Below, in pieces: positions 6,868-8,837 of a stretch of 8,837 bases of DNA (position 1 is the first letter of the stretch; every line of letters starts with the position of its first letter). The stretch comes from Streptomyces anulatus. GTDB taxonomy: Bacteria; Actinomycetota; Actinomycetes; Streptomycetales; Streptomycetaceae. The DNA lies in NCBI RefSeq assembly GCF_000721175.1, contig NZ_JOEZ01000071.1:1-8837 (forward strand), in the 5' to 3' direction. The notes below the pieces were generated by a model. It made no database searches, was not told where the DNA came from, and saw only the letters and a list, made by a program, of their open reading frames with translations. Position numbers and translations under genes: made by a program.

Positions 6868-8286
6868 ATGACCAAGGACGTCATCGCCCTCACCCCGCGT
6901 ATGCCCGAGCCGTGGGCCGTACTGGCGGGCCTGCTCTCCGGCGGCCCGGACAAGCTGGTGGGCACCCGGGGCGAGGGTGCGGTGATCCAGCTCTGCGACG
7001 CGGAGGGCCGCCCGCTCGTCTCCGTGGAGGCCCCGCTGCTGGTCTCCGTCGAGGGCGAGGCCGAGCGGCTGCTCGGGACCACGGCGCCCCCGGTCCCGTA
7101 CTGGTGGACGGAGGCACGCGCCACCACGGGGGTCGCGGAGGCGGAACAGCTCGCGGGCACGTTCGCGGCCCGGCTGGCCTCGCTGGTGGGCGGCTCCGCC
7201 TGGCCGCCGGACGCGGCCGGCTCGATCGCCGTGGTGAAGACCGACGGCGTGAGCGTGGCCCCGGAACCCGCCGCTGCCCAGCCGGCCATCGACGTGCTCA
7301 CCGACAAGGTCGCGGTCGTCATCCAGGACCGCCCGGTGGTGGCGATGACGGCCTGGCTGTCCGACGCGTTCCGTGCGGCGGCCGAGGCGGGCCTGGGCCT
7401 CCAGATCGTCAGCCCGGCGGGCACCACGCTCTCCCCCGCCGTACGGGACGCGCTGGGCGGCTGGCCATCCCGCTGGATCGTCCAGGACGAACGGGACGGC
7501 TACTACGACGGTCTGACGGGCGCGGTACTGCGCTGGCAGGACGGCGCGTTCGACCCGGTCCTCTCCCCCGACGCCACGGAGGACGACCCGCACACCCCGG
7601 TGGCGGCCGCCTACCAGGAGGTCCATGACTCCGGCGAACGCCAGCTGGGCCTGACCTTCCGCATGGTGCATCCGGCGGACGAGCGGCTGGTGCTGGGCGG
7701 CGGCCTGGAGACGGTGTGGCGGGAGCTGACGGGTGAACCGCCGGCCAGCTGGGGCACATCGGAACCTGCGACCCTCCCCTGGTCACTTGGCCGCCTGACG
7801 GACGTCGCGTACGAGCGGGCCCCGGAACCGACCTGGCTCGTGGTGGTCGGGAATCGCTCGCGACCGGGAATCGCTACCGTACGCATTACGCGGACGAAGG
7901 CGGGCGTGGAGGAGGAGGTAACGCTCGCGTTCGGCTACGGCGCCGGCGAGGAACCTCCGCTGGCCGCCCTGCCCGCAGCTGCCGAGGCGCTCGCCACCCG
8001 TCACCACCTCCAGTCGATGCTCGTACAACTTCGCAAAGCGCGCCGCGATGTGGCCGTACCGCCTCGCTTCGAGGGCCCGGGGGTCCCGCTGGCCTTCGTA
8101 CTGGGCGCGGAGGAGGTCCGCGCGATGCCGGGAGACCGGGCGCGGCGCACTCCGCTGACCGGGCAACCGGTGCAGCTCGGCCCGAGGACCAGGCCTGCTC
8201 TGTACTACCCGTTGCCGGGGGACCCCTCGGACCTGGCGGGCTGGCAGGAGTTCGAGAGGCTGGTGCGGCACCTCAAGGGGGCGTAG
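6868..8286 (+). CDS. DUF6177-like protein of type VII secretion loci, function unknown
   Basis: 472 aa, with no signal peptide or convincing membrane span, so probably cytosolic. I recognise it from its opening (MTKDVIALTPRMPEPWAVLA), its GEGAVIQLCDAEGRPLVSVE segment, YWWTEAR at 78-84 and GYYDGLTGAVLRW around 211-223 as resembling the DUF6177 family found beside actinobacterial type VII genes. No Walker motif, metal-binding cluster or known catalytic signature is visible. The alternating short strands and helices suggest at least two alpha/beta domains, but I cannot name a fold. Position between eccC and an Esx-like gene suggests an accessory for substrate handling or complex assembly, possibly a cytosolic chaperone analogous in role to EspG. 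That is speculation, with no sequence similarity claimed. Start: ATG 6868 is preferred. The frame stays open to TTG 6817, but that would add a His/Pro-rich piece translated from the C-rich spacer. GAAGGA at 6847-6852 is too far (15 bases) to be a strong ribosome binding site. Confidence 0.82.
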   Translation: MTKDVIALTPRMPEPWAVLAGLLSGGPDKLVGTRGEGAVIQLCDAEGRPLVSVEAPLLVSVEGEAERLLGTTAPPVPYWWTEARATTGVAEAEQLAGTFAARLASLVGGSAWPPDAAGSIAVVKTDGVSVAPEPAAAQPAIDVLTDKVAVVIQDRPVVAMTAWLSDAFRAAAEAGLGLQIVSPAGTTLSPAVRDALGGWPSRWIVQDERDGYYDGLTGAVLRWQDGAFDPVLSPDATEDDPHTPVAAAYQEVHDSGERQLGLTFRMVHPADERLVLGGGLETVWRELTGEPPASWGTSEPATLPWSLGRLTDVAYERAPEPTWLVVVGNRSRPGIATVRITRTKAGVEEEVTLAFGYGAGEEPPLAALPAAAEALATRHHLQSMLVQLRKARRDVAVPPRFEGPGVPLAFVLGAEEVRAMPGDRARRTPLTGQPVQLGPRTRPALYYPLPGDPSDLAGWQEFERLVRHLKGA

Positions 8287-8294
8287 ATCCGCAC

Positions 8295-8325
8295 CGGCCG
8301 CAATCTGGCCGATTGCAGATTGCAG
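8295..8325. repeat. Overlapping inverted repeats plus tandem GATTGCA pair
   Basis: GCAATC (8300-8305) is complementary to GATTGC at 8311-8316 and to the second copy at 8318-8323, since GATTGCA is duplicated in tandem (8311-8324). An alternative 5-bp stem, CGGCC (8295-8299) with GGCCG (8307-8311), excludes the first. The site begins 8 bases after the stop codon of the DUF6177-like gene. It could be a weak terminator without a T-run or a regulator binding site. Confidence 0.45.
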
Positions 8326-8339
8326 TAGCGACGCCAGGG

Positions 8340-8371
8340 TTGATAGACAGGGACGTACACGTACGTACGTT
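8340..8371 (+). promoter_or_regulatory. Candidate promoter of the Esx-like gene
   Basis: TAGACA (8344-8349) matches the -35 consensus TTGACA at five of six positions, and 16 bases later TACGTT (8366-8371) fits the loose actinobacterial -10 TAnnnT. An alternative pairing is TTGATA (8340-8345) with TACGTA (8362-8367). Transcription would start near 8378, giving a leader of about 40 bases. The -10 lies in a tract of ACGT repeats (8353-8370, with a 12-bp perfect palindrome at 8359-8370) that could bind a regulator. Prediction by eye only. Confidence 0.4.
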
Positions 8372-8381
8372 CGTTTGATGT

Positions 8382-8408
8382 TTCGGAGTATTCGAAGTAC
8401 TCGATGTA
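8382..8408. repeat. Three tandem 9-bp repeats before the Esx-like gene
   Basis: TTCGGAGTA (8382-8390), TTCGAAGTA (8391-8399) and CTCGATGTA (8400-8408) are head-to-tail 9-mers with consensus YTCGRWGTA. The first two differ at one base. They also contain a near-palindrome at 8386-8402, with GAGTA and TACTC arms around a centre containing TTCGAA. The block ends 12 bases before the start codon, so it could be an operator array or a leader hairpin. No known binding site is recognised. Confidence 0.6.
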
Positions 8409-8410
8409 GC

Positions 8411-8416
8411 GGGGGA
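8411..8416 (+). promoter_or_regulatory. Ribosome binding site of the Esx-like gene
   Basis: GGGGGA at 8411-8416 lies 4 bases before ATG 8421, a purine-rich Shine-Dalgarno-like element with short but workable spacing. It supports ATG 8421 as the start rather than the internal ATG at codon 5. Confidence 0.55.
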
Positions 8417-8420
8417 TGTC

Positions 8421-8837
8421 ATGAAGTTCGACATGGGGGCGTCGGTCCTGTCGAGGCTGTTGTCGGATTCGCAGGGCGCGAGCACGGATCTGGGCACGCT
8501 GATCCAGCAGTTGATCGCGGCGGCTGAGCCGTTGGAGGGGAAGTTCAACGGGGCGGGGAAGGTCGCGTTCGACGATTTCAAGGCGCGTTCGGACGAGATC
8601 ACGAAGGCGTTGAACGCGTCGTTGTCGGGGATTCTGGGCGGTCAGTCGGGGATGGACGCGGCGTTCGGTTCGGGTGACCAGGAGCAGGGCGAGAACGCGA
8701 AGTCGCAGATGGCGTCGGCGAACCACGGCAAGGAACTGCGGTGGAACGCGACGTCGCAGGAGGTGCGGAACATCATCCGGCTGCTGCGGACGACGCTGGA
8801 GGACATCAAGCCGCAGGGTGTGCAGGGCCAGTTGAAG
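8421..8837 (+). CDS. WXG100/Esx-like type VII secretion protein (3' end outside window)
   Basis: 139 codons are visible with no stop, so the gene continues past the edge. Residues about 8-38 are an amphipathic, Leu/Ala-rich helix. The turn reads FNGAG at 42-46, and a second helix begins VAFDDFKARSDEITKALN. This helix-turn-helix plan and the conserved F/A/F spacing after the turn are those of WXG100 proteins, which fold as helical hairpins, dimerise, and are exported through EccC. The family Trp-X-Gly is here Phe42-Asn43-Gly44. The chain then goes on through a Gly/Gln/Asn-rich stretch to at least residue 139, longer than the ~100 aa norm. It has no signal peptide, as expected for type VII substrates. 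A C-terminal YxxxD/E signal is not seen in the visible part. Codon use differs from the upstream genes (15 GCG and 1 GCT but no GCC for Ala; frequent TTG and TCG). A second Esx gene may follow. Whether it is the EsxA-like or EsxB-like partner cannot be decided. Confidence 0.8.
   Translation, partial: MKFDMGASVLSRLLSDSQGASTDLGTLIQQLIAAAEPLEGKFNGAGKVAFDDFKARSDEITKALNASLSGILGGQSGMDAAFGSGDQEQGENAKSQMASANHGKELRWNATSQEVRNIIRLLRTTLEDIKPQGVQGQLK

Larger units (their letters stand above)
8287..8420 (+). promoter_or_regulatory. Repeat-rich regulatory region before the Esx-like gene
   Basis: This 134-base gap is less GC-rich than its surroundings and holds, in order: overlapping inverted and direct repeats (8295-8324), a possible promoter (8340-8371) on an ACGT-repeat tract, three tandem 9-mers containing a near-palindrome (8382-8408), and a G-rich ribosome binding site (8411-8416). 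The change in composition and the density of motifs indicate a control region for separate expression of the Esx-like gene. Confidence 0.7.

Noticed and set aside
7848..7875. 11-bp direct repeat CGGGAATCGCT with 17-base period inside the DUF6177-like gene
   Set aside because: Out of frame with respect to itself, only two copies, and no matching feature around it; probably chance.
8416..8424. Two-codon minimal frame ATG-TCA-TGA overlapping the Esx-like start
   Set aside because: It lies within and just after the ribosome binding site; a frame this short is expected by chance.
8205..8726. - strand open frames covering the intergenic region and the Esx-like gene
   Set aside because: They run antisense through the repeat-rich control region and the WXG100-like frame, with Arg-rich translations and no domain.
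1..8837. tRNA/rRNA genes, CRISPR arrays, insertion sequences, attachment sites, TTA codons
   Set aside because: Looked for by eye on both strands and not found. The few TTA triplets seen are out of frame or outside genes, so no bldA-type control is suggested.

Overview
The window is very GC-rich, and its reading frames almost always end codons in G or C. Leucine TTA codons appear to be absent from the genes. Together with the proteins present, this points to an actinomycete, most likely Streptomyces or a close relative. It carries part of a type VII (ESX) secretion locus. All five genes lie on the + strand, and nothing supports a gene on the - strand.

Layout: positions 1-113 are an upstream region with a 7-bp hairpin. 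EccD, the 11-span membrane channel subunit with a ubiquitin-like N-terminal domain, ends at 1457. A hairpin and a ribosome binding site precede an EspI-like protein (1513-2793), which has a long Pro/Gln/His-rich repetitive N-terminal tail and a MinD/ParA-type P-loop domain. Five bases later comes EccC (2799-6791), the single-chain motor with two membrane spans and three FtsK/SpoIIIE-type ATPase modules. Only the first module has the full Walker A plus Walker B Asp-Glu pair. After a C-rich 76-base spacer comes a soluble protein that looks like DUF6177 (6868-8286), a family I associate with these loci and whose function is unknown. The 134-base gap 8287-8420 is less GC-rich and dense in repeats, with a plausible promoter. 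It leads into a WXG100/Esx-like gene (8421 to at least 8837) that is cut by the window edge.

How they fit together: EccC would recognise Esx-type substrates and drive them with ATP. EccD would form most of the membrane part of the complex. The MinD-like protein and the DUF6177 protein are probable cytosolic accessories. The Esx-like protein is a likely substrate or chaperone partner. The close spacing of the first four genes suggests one transcript, while the Esx gene probably has its own, stronger promoter. EccB, EccE, MycP and a second Esx partner are not in the window and may lie outside it.

The system itself is known. The points that deserve a closer look are the repeat-rich region before the Esx gene, the Phe-Asn-Gly in place of Trp-X-Gly and extra length of the Esx protein, its skewed codon use, the Arg in the deviant Walker A of the MinD-like protein, and the uncharacterised DUF6177 protein.
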